From Lotus japonicus (lineage: Eukaryota > Streptophyta > Magnoliopsida > Fabales > Fabaceae), in assembly GCF_012489685.1 (NCBI RefSeq), contig NC_080044.1:62420732-62484731 (forward strand): 64,000 nucleotides of DNA, given 5' to 3'. The notes under the pieces are model-generated. The model was given only the letters and a program-made list of their open reading frames with translations, searched no databases and had not been told where the DNA came from. The translations under genes and the position numbers were made by a program. Positions 46,540-60,800 of this stretch are shown here, piece after piece (within the stretch, counting starts at the first letter, position 1; every line of letters begins with the position of its first letter).

Positions 46540-49500
46540 GTGGTTTTGGCTATTAGCTTGTAAATTGGAGAAAAAAATAAAATTGAAATGGACACATTAC
46601 ACGTGGTCCATGCGAAGTTTGGGATATATTTAGGAAAAAGGAAAAGAACACAAGATAGAAAGAGAGAGCAGGGACCACGCGCGGTGTACGTAGTTTTGAA
46701 TACGATGGCATGGCATTATGTAAGACTTATTCAATAAAAAATCTGGAAACTATTTGATTGGATGATGATAATATATAGAAATATCAAATACTGGGTTGGC
46801 TGATGTCAGCTGTGACTCCCATTTCAGCTCTGCAATAATTGTTGCTAATCTATTTATTTATTGAGATAAATATATTTATATACAGGGGGCGTGCTAGGTA
46901 AAAGTAATTTTAAAAGAAAATGTCAAATAAAATTGCATAATATATATATATATATATATATTATACTATTAATAATAGTTATATCTAACTCCAAAAAAAA
47001 TTGGGATAATAAAGTGCGTTGGACTCATATGATCAATCCATCAACCTGTTAAAATGGGATGAGCAGGTATTCGAGCTTGCTAACCCATTTTGACATAGCC
47101 ACATAGCCCTGCCTAACCCTCCAAGAAAATAGTTAATGTTGGGTGGGTTAGCCAGTCATATTGATTTTTTTCTTAAGTTTAATATTTTTACATATATTGA
47201 TATTATTTTTTATTATTTTAAAGCTATTTCAGGTGATTAACCTGCTAATTTGACTCATTGAGTGTAATTAATTACTTATAACTCATATGTTAATTTTTTG
47301 GCATGCCAATTCACCGTAAAACAAGACCATGTGCATTTGTCTTCACTTCTCAAATGCAAGATCTGGCAATTGGCTCTTTTTTGCGGGTCGGGTGGAATGA
47401 TTTGATTCATTTTGCCATCCTATGAAAATTACTCATAGTCTAGACAAATCATTTTAGACTTGATCAACTAATAGTAACCAATAATTTTTTTCTAATTTTA
47501 AGTGATGAAGGGATGAGTTCATGATTCAAATTTAATTGCAAATGAATGAACTAGCTAGGGACGCTTTTGCTTAAATTTTAGTCATGTTATTTGTTATAGC
47601 ATTGGGCCAGGCTTACACTCACGGAGTTGAGATCCGAGAGGGACCTTATCAATTGAGTCATATATGTTTGGCTTAAGGAACTCCATGCCAAACACTCTAG
47701 GGTCTGACCAGACAAGAGTATGGAGAGAAGATCAACCATCCATGGAGCCAGGGACGACCATCTTAGATGATTCGACAACTCCCATCAATTCTCGTCGTAT
47801 ACCTAACTAGGAATGCAAGCGATCGATGTTGACCCAACCTAGAACCACCTATGCTCGCCTTTATTATAAAGACGAAATGTACAATGTAATCCAGATACAT
47901 AATTATACATTCTTATTGTTAGCACAACAACCAGTGTAAGAGGAATAAAGAAACACACAATAGTAAACAATAGAAAAATACATGAAGTTTGTTCACGCAG
48001 TTCGCCAAAATGTGTCTACATTTGCAACTACTTGTAGCTCAATCTTATTGATTGGGTTAACTACATGTTACAATGTTATAAGCATTATATAGAGATAATA
48101 ACATTTCATATTACAATACGCTTGAATCACTTTAGATAAATCATTTTAGACTTGATCAACCAATAACAATCAATAATTGTTGATGTATTTTTAAATGATG
48201 AAGGGATGAAAGATAACCTAGTCACGCACGCCACCATTTGGGAATAAATAATCTATTTAAAAACTTAATTTATGACTATCACATGACATTGTAGCGTAAA
48301 CCGAATAGTGATGATTAATCAATCTAACTGTTTTTTCACCTTAAGAAAATTATTATGATGAATTTCAATAGACAAATAACAAAATCAATTGGTTCGATCA
48401 CCCAAAGGAGAGGTAATAATATTACGTGAAAATTTGTTGCATCCAAAATTAATTTGATTAGTTAATAAAAGTACAATTTATCTTTCTGATGTAAAAAAAA
48501 ATGGTGTAGTTCCGATATAATAACCATTTACTAGTTTTTTTAGAATACAAATATCTAAATTGATATTACAACAGTTTATCACACAAAAAACATGCCAAAT
48601 CAACATAAAAGATATAGAATTCATTAACTTTTATATGGGTATGAGAGAAATTGTCAGTTAATAAACATTTTGTTTTGATCGGCTCATATAACCATATAGT
48701 CCAATCGGCCTAAATGACAACACAATCAATGTTCGTAAAGTTGGCCAGCAAACGACTAAATACAAGCATCAATCAAGATAATTGAGCACGACTTGTATTC
48801 TTCTAATCAACTGACTAACCATAAAATTAAGTTATTTGGAAACTTGGTTAAGCTAATTTGCTTAGGCTTAAGACTTCAATGTCAGTTAATTGATAGGTTC
48901 ACAAGCGATAAGAATTTTTTGAAAGGATAACCGTTGATAACATGATCATAAATAAATTTGATTGCATTTTAAGAGATTTAAACAACTGATTGAATCTTTT
49001 ATTGTTTTTCTTGACTTTAATCAAGATTATTGAGCTGATTTAAGCGCTAGAGTACCTTTTACTAGTACTGTCCACCCACCGTGGACACTCTTTGTATCAT
49101 TGTGCTCTCAGCTATACACCACCATCACCATACTTATTCGGAGAATCATCTCGTTCGAACTCAGGAAGATCACATCGGTTCTAAATTTTTAATAAACTAA
49201 TATTGTTCCTAAATTAACGTTTTAAGTAATTCTAAAGACAACACCATTATTTGAATTTATATAAATAAAAAAAACCCTTCCAATTAAGCAGCGGGTCAAA
49301 ATTGATAAGATGCTGATTACTTGGAGGCTGATTAAAAAAAGAGTATTGCTGCTTGAACTGCAAACCAATACACATATATAATCAACTACTCGAAATCACA
49401 ACTTGTCACTTTTTTGTCGTAAATTACACAAAAAAAAACATTTTTTTAAAGCATGGTATTTTCCCACTACACTTTTGACCAAGCTTGATGACGGAAAAAA

Positions 49501-51663
49501 AAAATCTTATGTAAGCTTAAGGTATTGTTGATTAAGCTGTAACAATATATTTTTAGAAAAAACTAACGTTTTAAATGTGTATAATTTCTTTGCAGAAATA
49601 AGCTTAGTTTTAAAAAATAGAAGAATATGAGGTAGTTTTTTCCATTTTATTTACAAAAAGAAAACATTGTAAATTCTTTATATCTTATTTTTTTTAGTTG
49701 AAGGATTTGCTGAGTAATATAATAACTGAAGAAAAAATAATTTGTTAGTTACTGACTGGGAAAATCTGGGTGTCTGCCATTTAGAAATTCCATGGGGTTG
49801 CATTCATGCGAGTGGGTGCTGTGCTCACAGACTCAAATGGGAGATCAAAGTCCACTCCTAGGTATGTATGACCGGCTATTACCGTAAACAGGTTCGCATT
49901 ATGCCAACATATATAACCGCAGTAGTTCTAGGGCTCTCCTTAAGAAATGTCATATCCACTAATTAAAATTTTACTAGATTCAAAATTTCAGATTCGAACT
50001 CTTAACTTATGGAATGGTTTGAACCTGCAACCGGTTATACTATACCAACCCAAGTTGGCTAAATAAATCAGTGTTAAGCAAATATTCCACGGATAGACGT
50101 AATGCTGACTTTATACCATGACTAGACTTAATGAACCTTCTAGATGAGATGACATTAATCTTCCGCACTCAAAGTCATGCGGTTCCGGTGTATTTGAAGA
50201 TCACATAAATACAGAGAATGAGGTGTTGTTGTTTTTAATGATGCCTGGCTGACCATTTAATAATTACTAAAAATTATGCAGGGCATGAAAAATTTGCACT
50301 ATGACTGAATATTTTTATTTATAAGTCTAATTTTTTTTATATATTTTAATATTAGTCACTTCAGTTAAAATATTAATTTTTTTAATTTATTCCCATATTT
50401 AATTATCTACTGTAACACTCAACAATAAATGCTATCGCCTATCAGCTTTCAATAGGGAAAACTTTGAAAAATTAAAATATTTTTTGATAAATTTGAGACT
50501 ATACTAACTAATTTTGATTAATTTTTTTGAAAGAGATTAATTCTTTTTTTGAAAGTAAAGAGATTAATTTTGTTAATTTTCAAATAATATAAATTAGCTG
50601 ACTTTAGTACAAAATGATTACATGAATAATTTTATATATAAATTACATGGACTAATTTGTATTATCGAAATAAAAAATGCATTCTTAAAATAGCTTTCAA
50701 CATTAAAGTCAGCTAGTTTATCTACTATTGGATTTTTATAGATTGTGATATGGTTGACTTTATATTTAATAAATACTGTAATAAATATAATTTTGCTTGC
50801 TCATTGTATAACTAAAGCTTACTTTGGCAACGACAGCACTCATGGTGGGGATTAGTCATTGCGGTAGATACCTGGGCTTACCATAAAGCTTTACATTGGC
50901 AAACTTATTGGAGAACCACAGCTCGGTAGCCAATGCCACATTTGTCCATATTCTTTCCTAATGATACATCCTAACAAGTGTATTTCCCCGAAACCACAGC
51001 TTGGCAGCTATTGCCTCCCAATGAAAGCTTTCCTCTAAATTCTACCTGTAACCTACGTTACCTAGAAAACTTGATATTTGATACATCCGTATCTTACATT
51101 TTAAATACATTTATTTCTTGTACCGTTGTAAGAACAATGCACAAGTGCATTATTGACGATGAAATAGATTTAAAAAGATCATCCAACTATGCATGTTTTT
51201 AAAGAATATCCATATAATTATAATGCACAATGTAACGTCAAGTTCTTAAATTAGATGTTTCAACCTGAAAAGTGAAGACGGTAATAGAAAACAGAGCCAT
51301 GTAACATGATAAGGTACTGTAGCGGCCAGGATTTTTCCCAACAAGTGTAAATTGGTAACGTGCATTTCTCCCGCCATAAGATTACCTTCTCAATTCACTA
51401 ATGTTGCTTATCTCGCTAAATCGTTAATGTAAATGAAATAACAAATGAAACTTGTGATTCACAGTGAGGGTACACCAATTCACAATCCTCTAGCAAGGTG
51501 TAACCTCTTGGATTCTGCAGTGTCACTTGCATTACTTTAACCTTTAGTAGTAACTATTAAGGACCATGTCAACTCTCTAATAAAGCTTTTTTGTGGGTAC
51601 ATTAAAGTTGCAGTATGAATAACAATTCCATTTACTTACATTGAAAGGATGGGGTGGGGAGTT
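46540..51663. other. Large gene-free AT-rich interval (5.1 kb)
   Basis: No supported gene on either strand. Seen within: a (TA)n run at about 46940-46972; a duplicated stretch at 47437-47523 and 48128-48215 sharing TAAATCATTTTAGACTTGATCAAC and GATGAAGGGATGA; and between them a possible copia LTR end (see separate entry). The rest, 48220-51660, shows AT-rich sequence with no long open frame, paired transposon ends or obvious repeats. Confidence 0.5.
47929..48125 (-). repeat. Possible copia LTR fragment
   Basis: The reverse strand ends in TTGTGCTAACA at 47929, a sequence common at copia LTR 3' ends, preceded by about 190 bp of smooth LTR-like sequence. The primer binding site and the other end were not found. 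It lies inside the duplicated stretch 47437-48215. Confidence 0.35.
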
Positions 51664-51863
51664 TAAACTAACCAGCATTCCTTCAAAGAAGTGAAGATAG
51701 CAACCCAATATAACAGAAGGCTTGAGTATAGCTCAGCGCAAATGAAATCCATAGGCTGCCCCTCAGCGTCACAACCCCAAAACCTAGAACATCCTTTAAT
51801 ACAGCAATGATCCTCAAACAGACTCCAGTATGAAATTGAAAATAAAAGAGACAAGTCTGTCGC
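51664..51863 (-). other. Likely 3' UTR of TGH
   Basis: About 200 bp following the TGH stop codon on the reverse strand without coding features. No precise poly-A site assigned. Confidence 0.4.
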
Positions 51864-54800
51864 TTATTCCCTTCGCCCTTTCTCTTTTCTGGAATGTGCA
51901 GTATCCTTCTCCATGCTATAATGAGAGGATCTACTTGGAGATTCATGCTTTCTGTGTTTGTGATGTTTTGAGCGTCTTTTACTTCTGCTTTTTTCTCGGG
52001 AAGAACCACCCTTCCTCTTTTTCGACTTTGAACTCGATCGATCTCTTTCATCATCACTGCATGAATAACTTCCTGCATCATGCCTCCTATGGCGATGTGT
52101 TGCATTTTTAATTTTCCTGTACTCTTCTTCCCTATTAAGCTTACCAGAGCGCTTTCTGCTCCTTTCCTCCTCTGAATTGCTGCTATAGTCTTGTCTATGG
52201 ATTAGAGGTGATTTATTTTTCCTGTCATCTTCATGCTTCTCCCCATTAGACTTGCTCAATTTACTGTCAGAGATACTAGTTCCCTTGGTTTTAACACTGC
52301 TATTCTCAAGCATATTTCCATAAATGGTACCTTTTGAGGGTTCACCCTCATGAGCAATGTTCTGATCATGTGGCAATTGATGATTTAATGATATGACGCT
52401 GTTGTTTTCATCATTAGGATTATTGGTTTTTGTATATTCATTAACATTTTCTTTCTGACGAGCATCATTCCTCGACTTTTGCGTGGGGAGAGGTGTATCA
52501 GGGGGAACCTCAAGCCCTAGTTCCTTGCCCAAAGATTCGAGAAAGTCACCTGCAATCAAACGACTTAATGCTGTATTGGCTACTTCAGCTTTCTTTCCTT
52601 GATTATCCACTCTCATGATATTAAAGTCATCCCCTTCGTCATCAGAATCATCAGAGAAAATAGCCTGTAATGAAGAATGTGTCACAAGCACACGTGAGTT
52701 GGCAGTAAACATCATATAAGATATGCATGTGAAAATCAAATTCATTAAAACAGATTTCCAATCTAGGATATGGTCTGATACCATATTAGAACTTGGGAGA
52801 CCTAACTCTACCTCAAAAGCTAGCTCAGAGGTGAGGATTTTCTTCCCATAAGGGTTATCTTGGTCATATCTATAGTACCATATTAGAATTTGGGAGGCCT
52901 AACTCTACACCAAAAGCTTGCTTAGAGGTGAGGATTGCCTTCAAATATACTACGGTTATCTTGGCCATATCTGTAGTCAATGCGTGACTTCTCAACTATT
53001 TGGTCATAACTTCTAGTCAATGCTCTGACTTCTCAACAAGGGAGATGTTTTCACTTTTCACTGTGGCCAACCATTTGGTCCCCGTGCGTAAATGTCCAGA
53101 AAAGAAGCTGAGGGTGATAATCTTGGAGGAAGATGAACAAAAGACGGAGGATGCAGAGATTATTCAGTTTTAAGAGGTTGAAGCATAATGCAGAAATGAT
53201 CAACAGGAATTCCCACCTTGAGGGCAAGGTGGATTTTCAGGAGAGGTATTGCGAGGATGTATAATTAGGACATTATAAGGACAGTAGATGTGTTAGTTAG
53301 TCTGATTAGTTGGTTAATTGGAAGGGGAAGAGAAGAGATTCGTTGGATAAATAGGGGGAATATCAGATCAGGGGTACTCATCCAGTACATTTAGTAAATA
53401 AAGGAAAGACCTTTTTCTGAGACTCAAACCAAAATAAATATTTTAGTATCATCAAAAGCTACCCGAATTTTTGTGGTCAGACAAAAAGCCATCAGAAATA
53501 TGGATAAGCTAAGCTTTGGCAAGGACAAAAGAATGGTTTCACATGAAAGTATTAATCATAAGAAGGATGATCATAGAGGATTAGAAGTAAGATGCTACCT
53601 TGTACAAGTCAACCGGCCTTTCAATATTTTCAACTTCCACATCCTCTTCAATTTTATTCTCAGCAACAATCTTGTCTCTGTCTTTGTTAGCAGATTGTTG
53701 CAAGTGGGATACATCTTTCTTGAAAATAACAGGCTCTTCCACTCTGGTACCTTTGACAGAATCTGATGTAAAGATCAATGAATCTATCTTGCCCCTAATC
53801 CGTGGGGCAGGCGCAGGCTACAAAGAGCAAAGAATATGTTTAATCATGAAATGTTCGCTGAAAGTTCAGAAAATAATTTAAATACCGAGAATAAAAGAGT
53901 GAAACCAAATCAAACAAGAAAATCAATAACCATACCTTCCCCATATAAGGATCAATGAGATCAAATCGTTTGCAGAGAAGAGGTGAAGGACGCCATTGAA
54001 ACTCTTCCCTCTTTGGGTACATTTTCTTCTCCATGAAATCTTCAGTTTGTTGGTCTTTCTTTAGCTGTTTGTACAGGTCACATGAAATAACTTAAGCCAA
54101 AGCTACAGATAAAAAAAAACAAAAGGAATGTCACCCAAGACATACCTCTACTCCACCAGAAGTAAACTGCATAACACCACCTGTGATGAAATCCATGGAA
54201 GATGGAATAGAAAGTTTGCTTCCCCTTCCCTGTTTTCCTTTTTCTATTGCCTCAGCTGCAGCCTCAAAAGATAGTCTCTCATGAGCACGAGCAGCTTCTG
54301 ACATATCACCAGCTAAACTAGAACTCAAAGAGCGCAATCCCCCTTTATACTTGTCCTTGAGAAACTGCTCAAATCTTGCCTGCTTTGCAGGATCATCTTT
54401 GAAAGGCTTTTGAGCATCTGATAACTCACTCTGCAGTACAAAAAAAGGAAATAAAAATTTGTAAAGATCCAAGGTTTTTTTTAGGGTTAGAATAGAAGGT
54501 TTACAATCTGGGGAAGGAATAGGGGTCTCTCCCGAAGTAGGAGGACAATGGGTCCGGCTCCTCTAAAGTGAGTGGACTCAGTTTACACGGTAAAGTAAGC
54601 ATCACAACAGTTGTTTGAGTTATTTACTTATTCAAAGTAGTTAATCACTATTAATGGTTGTGATGCTTACTTTACCATATAAAGTGAGTGGGAGCCAAAT
54701 CCGAGGACAATCACATAGTAGGTTCGTGGGTTTCATACATAAACAAGCATAAGCAAGTCTAATGGTATGGACAATGACCATGGTGTTAAAAGCCTGGCTA

Positions 54801-57800
54801 ATAAAGGTTCAGCTGTACCCTAATTGTCAAGATTCCATGGAAAGGAAACTAAAACTTACATCAAAGGAATTTGAGTTGAAGTCACAGCTTGGTCTATCAA
54901 CCAAACTACTAGAAGCAAAATAAAGATGTTCTCTAATAATCTAATTAGGAGTTTAAAGCAGGAAGATTATGCAACTTACAAATGATGATGCAGAGTTAGT
55001 AAATGTATCTGTAAGATTAAATTGGAGATGAATATCTGTAGAAACAGCAGATGAGGATGAATCTTGGGAGCTTCTTTCTAGTGGTTTTTCCCCTAAGATC
55101 TGGCCTCGGCTCTCGGCTGTCAGCCTCTGCCCACCAGGAGGCACTTTTCTCTCCAACTGTTGCTTAGTTTGATCATTGCATTTCTGTTGTGCCTCCCACA
55201 GTTTCCTTGCGTAATAATCATGGCCAGTTCCTCCAGAAAGAAAATTAAACAATGCATTTGATCGATTCTTTTCTCTAGATAGATCCTCATATAGTTTACC
55301 ACATTTAGCTACCAGATTTGCGACCCCTTCAATTAGTAGTTTTAAATTGCTATCCTCCGGAGGAGGAGCATCTGATGGAGGGGCCTCATAGCTCTGGTGG
55401 TTAATCTCAAGAGGTCCAGAAAACACATGGCAGGGCACAAAATCCTTGGGTATCAGAGGAGCCTCAAATCTGAAAAGCAATCCATACAACTATGGTCAAA
55501 AGTGGAATCACGTGCAAAATAGGCAAAGGAATAATAAAGATAGGCATATATAGGCCTCACATCCCAAAATGTGGTGAAATATTATCCTGATATTAGACCC
55601 TAAACCCCAAGCATTACTATTATAAATGTAAAATGATTTGGAAATAAACTGCTTCAATAACCTTTCTGTTTTATAGTCAGGATTGGATGCAACTCTAAAA
55701 CCAGGTAGATTATCCTGGTCCTTCTGATCTTTCCTTTTCTTATTTTCCAAGGTCAACGTTGAAGGTTCCTCGACCTCTTGAACATAAGCATCTTCAAATT
55801 CATAACCTAAAAAAAAACCATGAATTATAAAAGGTTTTGTTTCTTCCAAATTCTCACGAGGAAATTTTACACACCTCAAACATTAGTGAGATAAACTTAC
55901 TCTCTTTTAAAAAACAATTAAGACACCCATGCATAGAAGAAAATCATTATGAAAAACATGAAAAGCCATCAGTGCATTTGATAAGAGTTCTTGGAAGGAA
56001 GCAAACGTTTTATAGACAAAAGTGTCATCAATAAGGTTCTGTTTGACACGCCTTATCAAGCATGATATAATAATCTAATGAAATTTATTAGTTGTTTGTG
56101 AATTACGATATTGTATAAACTTATCCATCAAACTCCTCTTTTTATCCTGAGCCATGGGGGATTTTCTTCAAAAATTAGTAAACATAAATTTAGATGAATA
56201 AAGTAAATGTTTTCAAGTAAAGGGTATTTTTTCATAAGGTGTCAAAAAAATTCCTAAATAGTAATCACCAAACATAATATAGAATTATCTTAAACAATAC
56301 AATATCCCATACAATGTCAAAACTACACACTGCATAGTTTTAAAATTTTACCAAGCTTTACATCATGTCCTATCCTATCATGTGTACAAAATAGGATTTC
56401 TGTTAAGTATTAAACATTCTTATCATTAACATAAAAGAGTAGTACTACGAACCAGCGGCATAGACATCCTCATCCTCCGCATCAAGTTCCTCAAGTGCTC
56501 CAATGCCAAAACCAGGGGCAGCCTTTCCTGCTGATGAATTGAAGCTGAGAGTCAAATCAACATAGGACAAGATATTGCAACAACAAATCACAGAAATCAG
56601 CAAATAGAAAATGAGATCATGGGTTATCATATATTTATCTTACACTTCAAACCAAAAATACTATCTCGTGTGGAAAAGTTTTTGTTATCCCCAGGTCCCT
56701 TTTTGCTGGATAAGCGTGATCTTTTTTTCTCTGGGAAAAAACGAAGAGAACATAAATGCCAATTTTAAGCAACAACGTCAGTAGATGCCACATATAGATC
56801 AAGAAAAAGCATACCTCTGAACTCAGGAGCATGCTTATAAGGATCAAAACCTAATCCATACAGGTCTTGCTTTGGGTTGAGTACGTAAACCTGAAGAAAA
56901 GAAGATATACATAAAGACATATGCCTGCTATTAATAAATATATTCTTACAAGTTACAACCATGACAAAATTTCAGACAATTGCTAAATTGAATTAAAATG
57001 AATAAAACATAAATCAAATGAGGAATACAAGATATAGATATGCTCACATGTCACAATATCCGCTGTGGATTGAATGTTTGTATAATGATGTTAGAGATAT
57101 GTGCCTCTCCCTCCCCACTCTTCCCTACTATTAACTGTTCATATGTGGTTTGTTAGCTTTCTCTTATTGTATCTCTGTTAGTTAGTTTCAGTTTGTTAGG
57201 ATCAGTTAGTTTGCATATAGCTTAGGGTAGAAGCTTCCCATAGATTGAAAAATAATATAAATAAGATGATACATAGTGTACTCAGTTCAGATTGCATAAT
57301 CATGACTCCTGAACCTCAAAATCCTTTAATCAGCTCCACCACCATCTCTGGTGGCTCAGTCACCGCTACCGAACTATGCTCCACCACCAGTGTAGTCAGA
57401 AGCGCGCTTTGAAGCGCTAAAGCGTGCTAAAGCGCGCTTGAGTTGAAGCTGCGCTTCAAAGCGCGACTAAAGCGGAATTTGGCGGAAGCGTGGCAGAAGC
57501 GTGGCGAAAGCCCAGAAGCATGGCAGAAGCGCGATTTTGAAGCTTCTGCCGCTTCTGCCAAATTCGTCCTTTCCGGGTTTTTTGACCCGTTTTCGACCCG
57601 GTTTGTTAAAATCAGGGATTTTAAACCTAATTTTCAAGCCTTCCTCCTCTATCTCACCTGTTGAAGCTCCTGCGAGTCCTGCTGCGTCTCTGTCTCTCGC
57701 GATTCTGGGTTGATTGCTCCGCCTCTCGCCGTCGCCGGCGACTCACAATTTGCATGTTCGACCCACTCTCTCTCTCTCTCTCGTTACTCTTCGACCCTCT

Positions 57801-60800
57801 CTCTCACTTCACTCACTGTTCGAACTTCATGGTGTATGAATCATGCTCGACCCTCTCTCTCACTCTCACTTCTCTCACTGTTCAAACTTCGAATGATATA
57901 TTCTATTCGTTGTTTTCTTTCATTTTTTTATAGGCAAAATAATGATGCTTACAGGCTACAGCATTTATATATTATGCAAAATAATGAGTTATGTAATGAG
58001 TTATGTAATGGGTTATGTAAAATGGCTATAAATCTCTGGCAAAAGAATAATCAATTATGAGTTATGATATTTTATGTTTTAGGTATGATATTCTTAAGAC
58101 TTTTTATCAATTACACCATTTATATGCATATAAATATTTATAGGTGTAAATATATATAATATATATATAACTGGCAAAAGCGGCTAAAGCCTACGCTTTA
58201 GCTAACGCTTTAGCGCTTTACGCTTTTGGACCCTCCACGCTTTATTGCTAAATCCCGCTTCTGACTACCTTGTCCACCACTCTTCAGTGAAGTTCACAAG
58301 CTTCTCCTCAGTTCTTGCTCGAGTTTCCCAAAATTTGGCAGGTCAGTATGACATGTGCTTATCATTATTAAATGATGAAGCATCAACTGATACCCACCAT
58401 GTTGCAATTGACACCAGTTTCAGTGCAACTAAGGAAAAACACTTATACTGAAATACATGTTGAAAGTCAACAATACAATGAATACACATCCCAGCCTTAC
58501 TCTTAGAATTGAATATAACCATTCATCAGAGTTCAGTCAAAGAACTAAGCAAATGTTTTGGTGTTTTTCTCGACAGATCAAAATCACACCACAATCCCCA
58601 AGAATAACACTGGAAAAGGCATAGAAACGTTCAACATCCAATAAGAAGATTATCATATATGGAATCTGTAACATTTATACAGGAGACACTGAGGGAAATT
58701 TCTCACCGGTGTGCTCTTACAAGACTGAAAATCATCATTCACGAGCTGCTCAGGTAAATTTTCACTATCACGCTTGACAGGCTCAGACTTAGTAACTTCC
58801 ACTTTTGAATCATCTGAAGAAAATGCTAAGAAAGCTCTTCGGGCCTGTCTTCTGGCATCTACACAGACAGTATAATATGAACTGGGTATCATTGCACGGA
58901 GTCCTAGTTATTTAGACAGCAATCTGACAATAACTAGCACATGTTCCTATAGTTTTACTCGGAAGAAGAAAAGCAACCTGATTACTCAATCCTAATTGAC
59001 CATTAAAAAAGTGGTTAAACTTAAGAAAAAATTCCTCAAAATCCAATTTATATTTGGTAAATATATATCACAGGGCTAACTAGGTATAAAATGGAATTCA
59101 AGAAGATAAATCACAAGATAGCAATGAGACCATACTATAGAGTGCATCAGCATGTGAATCCTTAATTGAGCGACCACGACTCCATCCCATCTTCAACAGC
59201 AGTTTTACCCCTGAAAAAAATTGAGGACTTAAGAAATACGGTATTTTTACGAACGGTATCTTCAAATTAAAAGGAACATACCAACAGACTCTGAGGCTGG
59301 AATAACTATTTCATCAGGGGCAGGTCCAGGAATTATGGATGGCCTGCAACAAGAAAGAAAAACACAAATAAGTCAAAATCCCCTTCAGAATAGTTACAAC
59401 AACAAAGAAACAATGGCAAAATATGAAGAATAAAGTAAAAGATTAGAAGTGGGATCTTGCTTTGTGAAAGAAAAAAATAACCATCGCAAAATTTGACTCA
59501 CATGAATAAGATCAGTAACTAACTACAGATAGCGTTGAATGATAGCATGGTTATTATTATAATTATCCATGTCATGTTAACATTTTCAGATTGATAAAAA
59601 TTGAGAAGAAAGACCATGAAAAGAGAGTAATTCTACTCAGGAAGGGAAAGCATAAAAAATTACTAGAGGATATCAGAACTGAATAAAGCAAAGCTCACCA
59701 ATTCCTTGAATATATACGAGAGGAATTCGCCTACTCCCCCATAAAGAAATTGCCATGGGCCAAACACCAAGAAGTTTCCTAGATCTTTTAGCATACATTC
59801 AATTTGTGTAGGAATAGTTTTAGAGCATTAAGTGTAAACTTAGGGGTTTTATTTAGCTTTCGAATTACCTATTGTTAGTTTAGCCGTAAATAAATTGATA
59901 AACCTTGACAAAATATTTGTCAGTGCTCAGATTTGCAGTAGATACTGTCATTTGATTTTCCTGGAGATGTTGGGCGTGACTTAGTGAGTGGATAACTATT
60001 GGCATTTTATAATTAGATAAAATGTATCCTCGCATTATAATGAATACACTGAAGTTCCAAAAGGCGCAGGAACATTTTAAATTTAACTCATTATTTGTAT
60101 GTAAATAACTTTCAAAAAAGAAGCATGACCAAATGATTTTTTAAAAACAAAGAAGTTAATTGACATATTCAGGTCATAGGATCATAACAACAATTGCAGA
60201 AGAAAAAAGTACACCTTTGCATCTGTTCTTTCTCAGCTTGTTTGTGCGCAATTTCAGCAGCTGTGAAGCCAAATGTATCAAACTGTGAAGACGTCCCCAA
60301 AAGCCGACCTTCCAGTTCCTTAAACACATGTAAATGGTATGTTAGAACACAAGGGGGAAAAACTTGATCTATTAACAAATATTGAAGCCCCACCCACCAA
60401 ATGGGCAACCTATCTACTTGACTTCCCCAACATTACTGACATGCTATGGTTGGGTTGATGATAGTATCACCAATCTTTTTACAATATAGTTTCTCGTAAG
60501 ATTCCTTTATGCAAGCATGGAAGAGTACAGCCCTATCCATAAAGCACGGTAATACTATATGTGAAATACATAACCCTCCCCTGAAATTTTGAAATATTAC
60601 AAATGCCACCCATCTTCCCCACCCTAGTTTGAATTCCAATAGAACAAACTTCCCTTAATTGAGAATTTCAACATTACAAATGCTTTTTACAAGATTCCTA
60701 GTTTGAATTCTAATAGAACAAACTTCCCTTAATTGAGAATTTCAATATAACAAAAAAAATCCTTTATGTTCTTTGCAAATTATGTGCTTCTACTAACTTT

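Noticed and set aside
46940..46972. TA-repeat as a possible TATA box or origin
   Set aside because: A simple (TA)n microsatellite far from any gene start.
57393..58267. An 8-bp target duplication for the MITE in TGH intron 7
   Set aside because: The flanks (CACCAGTG left, CCTTGTCC right) do not match.
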